A stretch of DNA of 64,000 nt from Streptomyces tendae (GTDB taxonomy: Bacteria; Actinomycetota; Actinomycetes; Streptomycetales; Streptomycetaceae), in contig NZ_BMUY01000006.1 in the NCBI RefSeq assembly GCF_014650435.1, positions 62,001 through 126,000 of the forward strand, in the 5' to 3' direction. Numbering within the stretch: the first letter of the stretch is position 1; every line of letters begins with the position of its first letter. The translations under genes and the position numbers were made by a program. Below the pieces are notes generated by a model. The model was not told the DNA's origin, ran no database searches, and worked only from the letters and a program-made list of their open reading frames with translations. Below, one piece after another: positions 1-7,960 of this stretch.

Positions 1-394
1 CCATGCCGAGCAGGCCGCACAGGATCATCCAGAAGGTGGCGCCGGGACCGCCGATGGAGACGGCGACGGCCACACCGGCGATGTTGCCGAGGCCGACGGT
101 GCCGGAGACGGCCGCGGTCAGCGCCTGGAAGTGGTTGACCTCGCCGGTCGACCCCTTCTCGTCGTACTTGCCCCGCACCACGTCGACGGCGAGTTTGAAC
201 TTGCGGAGCTGGACGAGGCCGAACCAGCCGGTGAAGACGAGGCCGGCGACGACGAGCCAGGCGACGATGAGCGGCAGATCGGTCCCGCCGACGGGGACGG
301 TGTAGAAGACGACTTCTCCCAGCCACTGGGCTATGGGCTCGAAGAATCCGCTGACTGCTTCGTCGACGGACTGGGTGACGGAGTCGAGTGACAC
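1..394 (-). CDS. AGCS family alanine/glycine:cation symporter, copy 1 (partial, N-terminal 131 residues)
   Basis: Inner-membrane amino-acid symporter of the AGCS (DAACS-like, SLC-type) family that moves alanine or glycine with sodium. Only the N-terminal part lies in the window; the gene runs off the left edge. The visible protein begins MSLDSVTQSVDEAV, has a first hydrophobic segment around LPLIVAWLVVAGLVF, and then the family signature region around SGTVGLGNIAGVAVA. Bases 1-538 are identical to 47731-48268, where the complete 513-residue copy is present. It is divergent from the MarR gene at 730, with a perfect inverted repeat between them, so regulation by that MarR is likely. Family assignment is secure; substrate is inferred from the family. 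Confidence 0.9.
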   Translation of the reverse strand, partial: MSLDSVTQSVDEAVSGFFEPIAQWLGEVVFYTVPVGGTDLPLIVAWLVVAGLVFTGWFGLVQLRKFKLAVDVVRGKYDEKGSTGEVNHFQALTAAVSGTVGLGNIAGVAVAVSIGGPGATFWMILCGLLGM

Positions 395-632
395 GGTGGT
401 TACCTCGGTGACGCTGGGCGGGCGGGGTGGGGTGTCTCGCCTGGTTGAGCGGTCTCTGGGTGAACGTCGTTGTCCGATGAGCGGACCCGGGCAGCACGGT
501 GCGGTGTCGGACCGTGACCGGGCCGGGCTTGAGCGGTGAACAGGTGGACGACAGGTCGGCTCTCCGCGACTCGGTGGTTGGCCGATCCACCTGCGAAGTT
601 GCGTTGTTCTACCACGTCTTTGCCAAATTTTT

Positions 633-653
633 AGTGACGTAACTCACGTCACT
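633..653. promoter_or_regulatory. Perfect inverted repeat between AGCS and MarR-1 (probable operator)
   Basis: AGTGACGT and ACGTCACT arms (8 bp each) flank a 5-nt AACTC spacer. The site is 77 bp upstream of the MarR-1 start and 239 bp upstream of the AGCS start. It is conserved exactly in copy 2 (48363-48383) although nearby bases differ, which suggests selection. Binding by MarR is inferred. Confidence 0.75.
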
Positions 654-729
654 GCTCGTGACCAGGGGATGTCCCGCCAGGTGAGACCCGACCGTTATAC
701 GCAATGAAGGATCCCGGTAGAAAAGACCC

Positions 730-1236
730 ATGGTGGAGCGCGAGTCCCACGAGGGGACGATGGAGGACGTCGATGCCGTCACGCGGGAGGTGCTGACCGC
801 GTCCCGGCTGCTGGTGGGGGTCTCCGCGCGTTCCCTGTCCGCCGTCGAGGACCGGGTGACGCTGCCGCAGTTCCGGATGCTGGTCGTCCTGTCCACCCGG
901 GGCGCCACCAAGCTCGTCGCTCTCGCCGACCTCCTCCGCGTCGCCCCCTCGACGGCCATGCGCATGGTGGACCGGCTCATCGCCGCCGGGTTGGCGGACC
1001 GCCAGGTCAATCCCGACAACCGGCGGGAGACTCTGCTGCGGCTCACGACGGAGGGGCGCCGCACGGTCGAGGAGGTCACCGCCCGACGGCGCACGGAGAT
1101 CTCCGTCATCGTCGAACGTCTGAGCCCGGAAGAGCGGCGGGTGCTGATCGACGCCCTGGCCGCCTTCAACGAGGCGGGCGTGGAACCCTCCGCCCCGGCC
1201 GCCGACACCGAGCCGTCCCCTCTCGGCTGGGAATGA
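730..1236 (+). CDS. MarR family transcriptional regulator, copy 1
   Basis: Winged-helix repressor/activator of 168 residues, the usual MarR size. The helix-turn-helix region is seen as LPQFRMLVVLSTRGATKLV followed by LADLLRVAPSTAMRMVDRL, and the wing as the NPDNRRETLLRLT segment. It is divergent from the AGCS symporter gene with a palindrome at 633-653. The start ATG follows a purine-rich stretch at 716-724. The protein is over 90 percent identical to the MarR at 52232-52738 (about 14 substitutions by eye); the two are products of the same duplication. Its 3' end overlaps, on the opposite strand, the open frame of a decayed MerR gene. Ligand unknown; a role in controlling the symporter is inferred from position. 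Confidence 0.92.
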   Translation: MVERESHEGTMEDVDAVTREVLTASRLLVGVSARSLSAVEDRVTLPQFRMLVVLSTRGATKLVALADLLRVAPSTAMRMVDRLIAAGLADRQVNPDNRRETLLRLTTEGRRTVEEVTARRRTEISVIVERLSPEERRVLIDALAAFNEAGVEPSAPAADTEPSPLGWE

Positions 1237-1936
1237 CGACACCGGGACGTCTGTGCTGCCTGATGCAATGAATTGGCGGTCGCCGGGCGCTGGACTGCTC
1301 CCCGCGGGATGGCTGCCCGGTGTCGGCGCGCAGAGCTTGGGCGAACCACGTGAACACCGGGGCCAGGCTGGACGGGACGGGCCATCCGTTGATGACGGCG
1401 AGCAGATGCCGGTAGCGCTCCGCGCGAGGGTCGCCGGCCATCTCCAGGCGTCTCAGCGGCCAGTGGCGCAGGTCGGCGTCGTCGGCGCGGCCGAAGGTCC
1501 GCGCATGGCGGGCGGTGAGGGCGTCGATGACGGGTGCGGCCTCGGCCGTGGCCGGAGCGATGCCGGCATCGAGCGCGCGGCCGACGCTGTCGCGGACGGT
1601 CTCGGTGGGGGCGTGGTGCAGGCCGGTGCGGTCGCCCTGGGCCCGCTCGGCCGCCTGGTACCGCGCCATGCGGCGCACGGTCGCGCGGAAGTCGGGATCC
1701 TGGGTGAGCTCGGCGAGTTCCACTAAGGTGTCGACCTGCTCGGGTTCGGGGTCGTCCGGCAGTTCGGGCATGGCCGAGCGCATCATGCCGACGAAGTCGG
1801 GGCTTGCGTCGAGTCCGCCGAACGTGTCGTCGATGAAGTCGGTGATGAGGCGTCGGCGTTCGCCGTCGGAAAGCTGGCGAGTTTGGGCATCGGCGTGTGC
1901 GGCCGCGACCTCCGGCACGGAGATCTCGCCGTTCAT
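1166..1936 (-). pseudogene. Decayed MerR family regulator lacking its DNA-binding domain
   Basis: The reading frame starts at an ATG at 1936 with MNGEISVPEVAAAHADA and contains the typical C-terminal half of Streptomyces MerR proteins (LITDFIDDTFGG, MMRSAMPELPDDP, DPDFRATVRRMARYQAAE). The N-terminal winged-helix domain and dimer helix start are missing. HADA is joined directly to a QLSDGERRR-like segment, which suggests a further internal loss of some 35-40 residues compared with what I know of the family. Recognisable homology ends near FTWFAQALRA (about 1325); the rest of the frame to 1166 is the antisense of MarR-1. A MerR-type promoter survives just upstream (1953-1973). It is probably non-functional. 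Confidence 0.75.
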
Positions 1937-1952
1937 GCCCTCACTCTCGCGC

Positions 1953-1973
1953 CTCCCCCTACGGGAGACTCAA
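1953..1973 (-). promoter_or_regulatory. MerR-type promoter/operator of the decayed MerR gene
   Basis: Read leftward, TTGAGT (1973-1968) is followed by CTCCC-GTAGG-GGGAG, an interrupted palindrome of the kind MerR proteins bind in their own promoters. It sits 17 bp upstream of the truncated gene start, so transcription signals appear retained while the DNA-binding domain is gone. Confidence 0.5.
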
Positions 1974-2042
1974 GCGTCCCTGTTCCCCTGGTTTCCGCTC
2001 GACTGTCCAGTGCTTCGGGATCCGGTTGGCCCTCCAGCCGCT

Positions 2043-2795
2043 TCACGGCGTCCCCTCCCGCAGGGCGTCGGAGACGGACTTGACGCCGCCGTGCGCGGTC
2101 ATGCCGCCGTCCACCGGGATCTCCGCGCCACTGATGAACGACGCGTCGTCGGACAGCAGGAACACGACCAGCGGCGCCACCTCGCCGACGGTGCCGGTGC
2201 GGCCGAGCGGTGTCTCGCGGAGGTTGGCCTCGCGGAAGGCGGGCGCGGCGGAGGCGGTCATCTCCGTCTCGATGTAGCCGGGGTGGATCGTGTTGACGCG
2301 GATGCCGCGCGGGCCCAGCTCCAGGGCGGCGGTCTTCGACAGGCCGCGCAGCGCCCACTTGCTGGTCGTGTAGGCGACCGGGTAGTGCGCGGTGAGGGCC
2401 GCCGAGGAACCGACGTTGACGACCGAGGAGCCGGGCGGCATGAGCGGGGCAAGGTGCTGGATGCCGAGCAGCGGACCGGTGACGTTGACCCCGTGGACGC
2501 GGGCCATGTCCTCGGGGCGTACGTCGCCGAGGCGGGCCCGCCAGGTGATGCCGGCGTTGTTGACCAGGCCGTGCACGTGCCCGTACGACTCCCGCAGTTC
2601 GGCGGCGAGTTCGGCCCAGTCCTGCTCGCGGGTGACGTCCAGGCGCCGGCAGCCCGCGGCGTGGGTGGCGTCGGTGGCGATGACCCGGGCGCCCTCGCGG
2701 GTGAGGGCCTCGGCCTCGGCGGCGCCCTGGCCCCGGGCCGCGCCGGTGACGACGACGACCTTGCCGAGCAGCCTCTCGGGGTGCGGGTCGCTCAC
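2043..2795 (-). CDS. SDR family NAD(P)-dependent oxidoreductase
   Basis: Short-chain dehydrogenase/reductase of 250 residues, cytoplasmic. Visible motifs are the Rossmann glycine motif TGAARGQG (about residues 16-23), NNAG in the fourth strand, the catalytic Ser in NVGSSAAL and the YTTSK (Tyr-x-x-x-Lys) pair, and a C-terminal ISGAEIPVDGG. The start is taken as GTG at 2795 because this gives a GTGA overlap with the stop of the upstream FAH gene; longer frames would run inside that gene. It is the last gene of a seven-gene leftward operon of aromatic catabolism. It probably oxidises or reduces a ring or side-chain hydroxyl; the exact substrate is unknown. Confidence 0.92.
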   Translation of the reverse strand: MSDPHPERLLGKVVVVTGAARGQGAAEAEALTREGARVIATDATHAAGCRRLDVTREQDWAELAAELRESYGHVHGLVNNAGITWRARLGDVRPEDMARVHGVNVTGPLLGIQHLAPLMPPGSSVVNVGSSAALTAHYPVAYTTSKWALRGLSKTAALELGPRGIRVNTIHPGYIETEMTASAAPAFREANLRETPLGRTGTVGEVAPLVVFLLSDDASFISGAEIPVDGGMTAHGGVKSVSDALREGTP

Positions 2796-3763
2796 GGCCG
2801 CTCCCGTGACCGGCGCCGGCCCGTGGGGAGGGGGACGGGCTCGACGCCGGGGACGACGGTGTTGGTGAGGGTGCCGAGGCCCTCGACGGTGAGGGTGACG
2901 GTGTCGCCGGGCTTCAGCGGCGGCGGGGTCTGTTCGCCGCGCCGGCCCCAGAGTTCGGCGAGGCAGCCGCCGTTGCCGCAGGTGCCGGAGCCGAGGACGT
3001 CGCCGGGCACGACGCGGCTGCCGCGGGAGGCGTAGGCGGTCATCTCCTCGAACGTCCAGCTCATGTTGGACAGCAGGTCCTCGCCGACCTTCTCGCCGTT
3101 GACCTCGGCGGTCAGGGCCAGGCGCAGGAAGCCTTCGGCGTCCCGGTACGGCTCCAGCTCGTCCGCGGTGACCAGGTACGGGCCGAGGGTGGTGGCGGTG
3201 TCCTTGCCCTTGCACGGGCCGAGGCCCACCTTCATCTCCGCGCTCTGGAGGTCACGCGCGGACCAGTCGTTGAACACGGTGTAGCCGACGATGTGGTCGC
3301 GGGCCTGTGCGGCGGTGAGGTCGCGGCCCTCCCGGCCGACCACGGCACCCACTTCGAGCTCGAAGTCGAGCACGGCCGAACCGGGAGGTACGGGGATGCC
3401 GTCCCCGGGGCCGTAGATCGCGTGCGGATTGGTGAAGTAGAAGGTCGGGGCCGCGTACCACTGCTCGGGGACGCCGCCGGTGCCCTCCACGGACCGGCGC
3501 ACCCCTTCCACGTGCTCCTCGAAGGTCACGAAGTCCCGTACGGACGCGGGTCGCAGCGGAGGCAGCAACCGGACCTGGGAGACATGCGGGCCCGCGGGGA
3601 CGTCCAGGGCGGCGGCCCCGGCGGCGAGCAAGCCGGGGAGCCCGTCGGTCTGCTGGATCAGTGCGGTGAGCGAGGTGACGCCCGGCAGGGGGAAGAGGGT
3701 GCCGTCCTCTTCCACGACCGCCACCCGGCGGTGGTGTCGGTGTTCGTATGCGGCGAAACGCAT
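2792..3763 (-). CDS. Fumarylacetoacetate hydrolase family protein (operon gene 6)
   Basis: FAH-superfamily enzyme, 323 residues, expected to be a Mg2+-dependent C-C hydrolase, isomerase or hydratase acting on an acylpyruvate or 2-hydroxydienoate. The catalytic-domain signatures are present: VTFEEHVEG, a metal-binding LDFELEVGAVVG, FNDWSARDLQ, GKDTATTLGPYLV, and SGTCGNGGCLAELWG near the C-terminus. The N-terminal MRFAAYEHRHHRRVAVVEE fits the start at ATG 3763. Its stop overlaps the SDR start (GTGA). Two FAH-type enzymes in one operon (the other at 7957-8958) suggest successive isomerase/hydrolase steps after ring cleavage. Reaction inferred from family and context. Confidence 0.92.
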   Translation of the reverse strand: MRFAAYEHRHHRRVAVVEEDGTLFPLPGVTSLTALIQQTDGLPGLLAAGAAALDVPAGPHVSQVRLLPPLRPASVRDFVTFEEHVEGVRRSVEGTGGVPEQWYAAPTFYFTNPHAIYGPGDGIPVPPGSAVLDFELEVGAVVGREGRDLTAAQARDHIVGYTVFNDWSARDLQSAEMKVGLGPCKGKDTATTLGPYLVTADELEPYRDAEGFLRLALTAEVNGEKVGEDLLSNMSWTFEEMTAYASRGSRVVPGDVLGSGTCGNGGCLAELWGRRGEQTPPPLKPGDTVTLTVEGLGTLTNTVVPGVEPVPLPTGRRRSRERP

Positions 3764-3860
3764 GGTGCGGCTCCAGCGGAGTGTCGTTGGGTACCGGGGA
3801 CGCGGCAGCGCCCGTCCGTGCAAGGCCGTACCGCCGCGTCCCCGGAGTCGGCGGGGCGGA

Positions 3861-4793
3861 TCAGACCGGCGGGGCGACGAACACACCGCGGTCGGGGTCG
3901 TTGAACGACTCCTTGGCGACGAGTTCGTTCATCGGGTTGGCGGTGCCCCACTGGTCGGTGACCTCGGGCTTGGAGAAGTCGTAGACGTGGGGGTGCCAGG
4001 TGTCCTCGTCCAGGTTCTCCAGCTCGGTGGTGTACTCGACGGTGTTGCCGTGCGGGTCGAGGAAGTACGTGAAGGTGTTGTCGCCCGCCATGTGCCTGCC
4101 CGGGCCCCAGATCTTCTTGAAGCCCGCGCGGATGACGCGCCCGGAGCCGCGCATGTACTCGTCGATGCCGCGCATCTCGAAGGAGATGTGGTGCAGGGCG
4201 GTGTGCGGGCCCTTCGCGAGGGCCATGGAGTGGTGCTGGCTGCTGATCCGCATGAAGTGCATGACCTCGCCCATGTGCGGCGAACTGAGCGTGTCGGAGA
4301 GGGCGAAGCCGAGGTGGCGCTCGTACCACTCGCGGGTGCGGTTCAGGTCGGGGGAGTTGAGGACGACGTGGGAGAGCTTGACCGGGATGGACTCCTTCTC
4401 CTCGATCCTGCGGTGCTGCCTGACCTCGACGTCGGCCAAGACCTCGATGGTGCGGCCGTCGACGTCGAAGAAGCGGAAGCCGTAGCCGCCGCCGGGGGTG
4501 TCGGCCCTGCCCGGCTGGGAGACCAACTGCACGCCGCCCGCGAGCAGTCGCTCGGCGAGTGTGTCGACGTCCGCGGCGGACGCGGCGCCGTAGGAGACGA
4601 GGTCGAGGCGCTTCTCCTCGGCCTTGCGCAGCCGTACGACGTACTGCTCGGGGGAGCCCTCGGCGGCCAGGAAGGAGATGCCGGAGTCCTCGGCGACCTT
4701 GGTCAGGCCCCAGACGCCGGCGTAGAAGTCGAGTTGCTTGTCGTAGTCGGGCACGGCGAGGTCGACGTGCCGCAGGTGGGTGAGCAGGCGCAT
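3861..4793 (-). CDS. VOC superfamily extradiol ring-cleavage dioxygenase
   Basis: Two-domain type I extradiol (catechol 2,3-dioxygenase-like) enzyme of 310 residues. The first VOC module begins LRHVDLAVPDYDKQLDFY; the second, catalytic module begins LSHVVLNSPDLNRTREWY. The expected Fe(II) facial triad is present as His in LSHVVLNSPD, His in TALHHISFEM and Glu in NTVEYTTELE. The family cleaves a catechol ring next to a hydroxyl. It is the ring-opening candidate of the operon, preceded by a flavin hydroxylase and followed by decarboxylase-like and FAH-like enzymes. A 97-bp gap separates it from the FAH gene, and only 4 bp from the amidohydrolase stop. Confidence 0.93.
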   Translation of the reverse strand: MRLLTHLRHVDLAVPDYDKQLDFYAGVWGLTKVAEDSGISFLAAEGSPEQYVVRLRKAEEKRLDLVSYGAASAADVDTLAERLLAGGVQLVSQPGRADTPGGGYGFRFFDVDGRTIEVLADVEVRQHRRIEEKESIPVKLSHVVLNSPDLNRTREWYERHLGFALSDTLSSPHMGEVMHFMRISSQHHSMALAKGPHTALHHISFEMRGIDEYMRGSGRVIRAGFKKIWGPGRHMAGDNTFTYFLDPHGNTVEYTTELENLDEDTWHPHVYDFSKPEVTDQWGTANPMNELVAKESFNDPDRGVFVAPPV

Positions 4794-4797
4794 GATG

Positions 4798-5817
4798 TCA
4801 GTCCTTCCGGAGGAGGGCGGCGGCGTTGCCGCCCCGGACGGCGTGGAAGTCGGCGTCGGACAGGCGTGCTGCGCGCAGGGCGCCGACCGGGTCCTCGGTG
4901 CCCATGTCGAAGGGGAAGTCGGAGCCGAGCAGGACGTGGTCCGCCCCGGCGACCCGGACCAGCTCCCGCAGCACGTGCGGGTCGTGGACCAGCGAGTCGA
5001 AGTACAGGCGCTTCAGGTAGCTGCTGGGCAGGTGTGCGCAACCGGCGCCCGTGTCGGAACGGGCCGACCATGCGTGGTCGGAGCGGCCGATGTGGGTCGG
5101 CAGGTAACCGCCGCCGTGCGCGGCGAGCAGCCTCAGCCCCGGGTGGCGGTCGAGCACCCCCGAGAAGATCAGATGGGACAGCGCGACGGCGTTCTCGGTG
5201 GGCTGGCCGACCGTGTTGGACAGGTACCACCGGTCCAGCCGCTCGTCCAGGGTGCAGCCGAAGGGGTGCACGAAGACGATCGCGCCGGTTTCCCCGGCCC
5301 GGGTCCAGAAGGGCTCGTAGGCCGGGTCGGACAGCTCCCGGCCGGGGGCGTGACTGGAGATCTCCACCCCGGCCAGCCCCTGCTCCAGGGCGTGGTCCAG
5401 GGCCCGGACCGCCTGCTCCGGGTGCTGGAGCGGCACCAGGCCCAGTCCGCGCAGCCGCTCGGGGGCGGCCGAACAGTGCGCGGCCGTCGCCTCGTTGGCG
5501 AGCCGGTACAGCTTCTCGGCGGTGTCCTCGTCGGTCCAGTAGTGGTAGTGCGAGGGGGAGGGGCTGACCAGCTGCACGTCCACGCCCTGGGCGTCCATCG
5601 CGGCCAGGCGCACGCCGGCGTCGGTCAGCCGCGGGATGCGCTCGCCGACCATGGGGCCGCTGACGGCGAGGGCGGCGGGGCCGTTGCGACGGGCGTCCAG
5701 TGCCTTGGCCTCGGTGTACCCGGGCCGGTCGGAGACCAGGGCCTCGATCTCGGGGAGCAGGACGTGCGCGTGCACGTCGACGGTAGGGGCGGCCGTGCCC
5801 GGCTTCTGCGCGGTCAC
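4798..5817 (-). CDS. Amidohydrolase family protein (ACMSD-like decarboxylase)
   Basis: Metal-dependent amidohydrolase-2 family enzyme, 339 residues, closest in layout to aminocarboxymuconate-semialdehyde decarboxylase. Metal ligands are visible: VDVHAHVL near the N-terminus (His-x-His), IVFVHPFG, the AAHGGGYLPTHIGR segment, and Asp in LLGSDFPFDMG. Such enzymes usually decarboxylate a ring-cleavage or aromatic acid. The start GTG at 5817 overlaps the stop of the upstream flavin monooxygenase as GTGA, which favours it over longer frames. In the operon it is well placed to decarboxylate the product of the extradiol enzyme. True hydrolase activity remains possible. Confidence 0.88.
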   Translation of the reverse strand: MTAQKPGTAAPTVDVHAHVLLPEIEALVSDRPGYTEAKALDARRNGPAALAVSGPMVGERIPRLTDAGVRLAAMDAQGVDVQLVSPSPSHYHYWTDEDTAEKLYRLANEATAAHCSAAPERLRGLGLVPLQHPEQAVRALDHALEQGLAGVEISSHAPGRELSDPAYEPFWTRAGETGAIVFVHPFGCTLDERLDRWYLSNTVGQPTENAVALSHLIFSGVLDRHPGLRLLAAHGGGYLPTHIGRSDHAWSARSDTGAGCAHLPSSYLKRLYFDSLVHDPHVLRELVRVAGADHVLLGSDFPFDMGTEDPVGALRAARLSDADFHAVRGGNAAALLRKD

Positions 5818-6944
5818 GGCAGCTCCCGGAGCATGGTCATGGTGCGGCCCATCAGGCCGGGCACGTCCGCGTCGCGCACCCCGTCGAGTTGCCACTGCCC
5901 GATCTGTACGGACGCCTCCACGACCGGGCGGACGCGGGCGATCCGCCGCTCGTGGTACGCCTGGAACAGGTCGTCGTCCCACTCGTCGGACCCGGTCAGC
6001 ATCTGCGCGAGCACCCAGGCGTCTTCCAGGGACAGCGCGGCGCCCTGGGCGAGGGTGGGCGGGCAGCAGTGGGCGGCGTCGCCGACGAGGACGACCCGGC
6101 CGCGGTGCCAGGAGCCCTCGACCAGCAGCCGGTCGAACCAGGTGTAGTTGACCTTCGCCGGGTCGGTGATGTGCTCGGTGATCTCCGGCCAGTGGCCGCC
6201 GTAGGAGGAGGCCAGGCGCCGCATCTCCTCGGCGTACGACTCCGGCGGGATCGACGCGCGGTCACGGTTGGCCTCTACGACGTACGCGTACAGGGTGGTC
6301 TCGCTGGTGGGGCAGTAGCCGGCGATGTAGGCCGGGCCGCCGTAGGCGAGGTCGGTACGGACGACGCCCGCCGGACGCGGGGCGGCGATGCGCCAGATGG
6401 CCATGCCGGTCGGTTCCGGCTGGTCCGTGATGCCGATCGCGGCGCGGGTGCGGGAGCCGAGGCCGTCGGCGGCGACCACGAGATCGTAGCGGTGCTCGGA
6501 GCCGTCGGAGAGGCGCACGGAGACACCGTCGGTGTCCTGGTCCAGGATCTCGGCGGTGGTGCCGAGGCGGACGGTGGCGCCGCCGGCGCGCACGGCGTCG
6601 ATGAGGATCTGCTGGAGCCGGGGGCGCTGCATGCCGACGGTGGCGGGCAGGTCCTCGCCGCCGGTGCGCAGGTCGTCCTGGGCGTGCAGGACGGTGCCGT
6701 CGGGGGCGGTGATGCCGACGGAGCCGAAGCCGAAGCCGGATGCCTCCACCTGCTCCCAGACGCCGAGTTCGCGCAGGACGCGCAGGGCGTTGCCCTGGAG
6801 GGTGATGCCGGAGCCGGCGGTGGCGTTCCAGTCGTCCTTGGCCTCGACCAGGTCCACGGTGAGGCCGGCGCGGCGCAGCAGGATCGTGACGGCACTGCCG
6901 GCCGCACCCCCGCCGATCACCAGGACTTTACGGGCTTCGCTCAT
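5814..6944 (-). CDS. FAD-dependent aromatic monooxygenase
   Basis: Class A flavin hydroxylase of 376 residues (salicylate/3-hydroxybenzoate hydroxylase type). FAD-binding GGGAAGSAVTILLRRAG near the N-terminus, the DG motif region LVVAADGLGSRTRAAIG, and the second FAD motif VVLVGDAAHCCPPTLAQGA are all visible. It would hydroxylate an aromatic acid with NAD(P)H and O2, giving the diol needed by the dioxygenase encoded two genes downstream. The start ATG (6944) is preceded by AAGGGAG. It is coupled to the amidohydrolase by a GTGA overlap. Substrate not determined. Confidence 0.93.
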   Translation of the reverse strand: MSEARKVLVIGGGAAGSAVTILLRRAGLTVDLVEAKDDWNATAGSGITLQGNALRVLRELGVWEQVEASGFGFGSVGITAPDGTVLHAQDDLRTGGEDLPATVGMQRPRLQQILIDAVRAGGATVRLGTTAEILDQDTDGVSVRLSDGSEHRYDLVVAADGLGSRTRAAIGITDQPEPTGMAIWRIAAPRPAGVVRTDLAYGGPAYIAGYCPTSETTLYAYVVEANRDRASIPPESYAEEMRRLASSYGGHWPEITEHITDPAKVNYTWFDRLLVEGSWHRGRVVLVGDAAHCCPPTLAQGAALSLEDAWVLAQMLTGSDEWDDDLFQAYHERRIARVRPVVEASVQIGQWQLDGVRDADVPGLMGRTMTMLRELP

Positions 6945-6967
6945 GGGGAACTCCCTTGTTCCGCCGG

Positions 6968-7960
6968 TCACTTGACGGCGATCGGGTTGACGGGTGAGCC
7001 GACGGCCCCGGTGATGGGCAGGGGCGCGGCGGTGAGCCAGAACGCGTACTCCCCGTCGGCCGCGCAGTCCCCGGCCAGGGCGTCCAGGTCCCACATCTCG
7101 CCGATCAGCAGGCCGATGTGCGGGATGGCGACCTGGTGCAGCGGCTGGAAGGCGTGGTCGAACTCGTTCGGGCGGACCTCGAAGCCCCAGGTGTCGGTGG
7201 CGATCGCGGCGATCTCGCTGCCGTGCAGCCAGCCCGCCGTGGTGAACGACAGCCCGGGCGCGGGCCCGCCGGCGTAGTCGCCCCAGCCTCCCCCACTGCC
7301 TTCGGCGTGGGGGGACCCGCATCGGCGTACCCGGGACAGCTGGCCGGTGCGGACGAGGACGATGTCGCCGCGCCCCACCCGCACACCGTGCGCCTCGGCC
7401 GTCGCGGCCAGGTGCTCCTCGGTGATCGCGAAGCCGTCCGGCAGTTCCCCGTCCTCGCCGACGACCCGGCCGACGTCCAGGAGCACCCCGCGTCCGGCGA
7501 CGTGCGGGGCCATGTGCTCGATGCCGGTGACCAGGTCACCGTCGGAGGTGACGACCTGCTCGGCGGGGCGTCCGTTCCACGCCTTGCCGTGGTCGAAGAT
7601 GTGGCCGAGCCCGTCCCACTGGGTGGAGCACTGCAGCGGCATCGCTATGACGTCGTCGGCGCCGCCGATGCCGTGCGGGAAGCCCTGGTTGCCGAGGGCG
7701 GCGTCGGTGCCGGTGTCGAGCATGGTGTGCACCGGGTTGGTGCGCCGCCGCCAGCCCTTCTGCGGGCCGTTCATGTCGAAGCGCTGCGAGAGGGAGAAGC
7801 TGACGCCCCGCCGGACCAGGGCGGCACCCTCGCGGCGCTTGGTCTCGTCGAGGAAGTTGAGCGTGCCGAGCACGTCGTCCTCGCCCCAGCGATTCCAGTT
7901 GGAGCACGCCTCGGCGGTCCGGGCGATCGAGCCCGCGGGGTCGGTGCGGTCCGGCGTCAT
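6968..7960 (-). CDS. Cyclase family protein (kynurenine formamidase-like) with in-frame insertion
   Basis: Member of the cyclase/kynurenine-formamidase fold, 330 residues, actinobacterial type. The metal-site segment STQWDGLGHIFDHG is present, as are the C-terminal WGFEVRPNEFDHAFQPLH and HIGLLIGEMWDL segments. These proteins hydrolyse amides or esters of aromatic acids. At the junction of LVRTGQLSRVRR and WGDYAGGPAPGLS an extra CGSPHAEGSGGG stretch is encoded by a short palindromic DNA element (7286-7318). The start ATG 7960 overlaps the stop of the second FAH gene as ATGA. Likely the hydrolytic entry or side-chain step of the aromatic operon; inferred. Confidence 0.87.
   Translation of the reverse strand: MTPDRTDPAGSIARTAEACSNWNRWGEDDVLGTLNFLDETKRREGAALVRRGVSFSLSQRFDMNGPQKGWRRRTNPVHTMLDTGTDAALGNQGFPHGIGGADDVIAMPLQCSTQWDGLGHIFDHGKAWNGRPAEQVVTSDGDLVTGIEHMAPHVAGRGVLLDVGRVVGEDGELPDGFAITEEHLAATAEAHGVRVGRGDIVLVRTGQLSRVRRCGSPHAEGSGGGWGDYAGGPAPGLSFTTAGWLHGSEIAAIATDTWGFEVRPNEFDHAFQPLHQVAIPHIGLLIGEMWDLDALAGDCAADGEYAFWLTAAPLPITGAVGSPVNPIAVK
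7286..7318. repeat. Short GC-rich palindromic element inside the cyclase gene
   Basis: CCCCCAC (7290-7296) and GTGGGGG (7307-7313) form a 7-bp stem around a TGCCTTCGGC loop. It adds about a dozen residues in frame. I recall closely similar CCCCCAC..CTTCGGC..GTGGGGG elements as dispersed repeats in Streptomyces genomes; only one copy was noticed here. Confidence 0.55.

Larger units (their letters stand above)
1..698. repeat. Long direct repeat, copy 1 (AGCS 5' end plus promoter region)
   Basis: Bases 1-698 align without gaps to 47731-48428 (constant offset 47730) in the same orientation. Bases 1-538 are identical; from 539 the match drops abruptly (about 16 differences in 541-620) and is high again over the operator. 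After 698 the second copy is interrupted by foreign DNA, but the homology resumes downstream at the MarR gene (730-1236 versus 52232-52738). Confidence 0.95.

Noticed and set aside
1..698. Assembly artefact as the sole explanation of the repeat
   Set aside because: The copies differ by many bases after 538 and over the MarR gene, so two genuine loci exist; only the identical part could be affected by mis-assembly.
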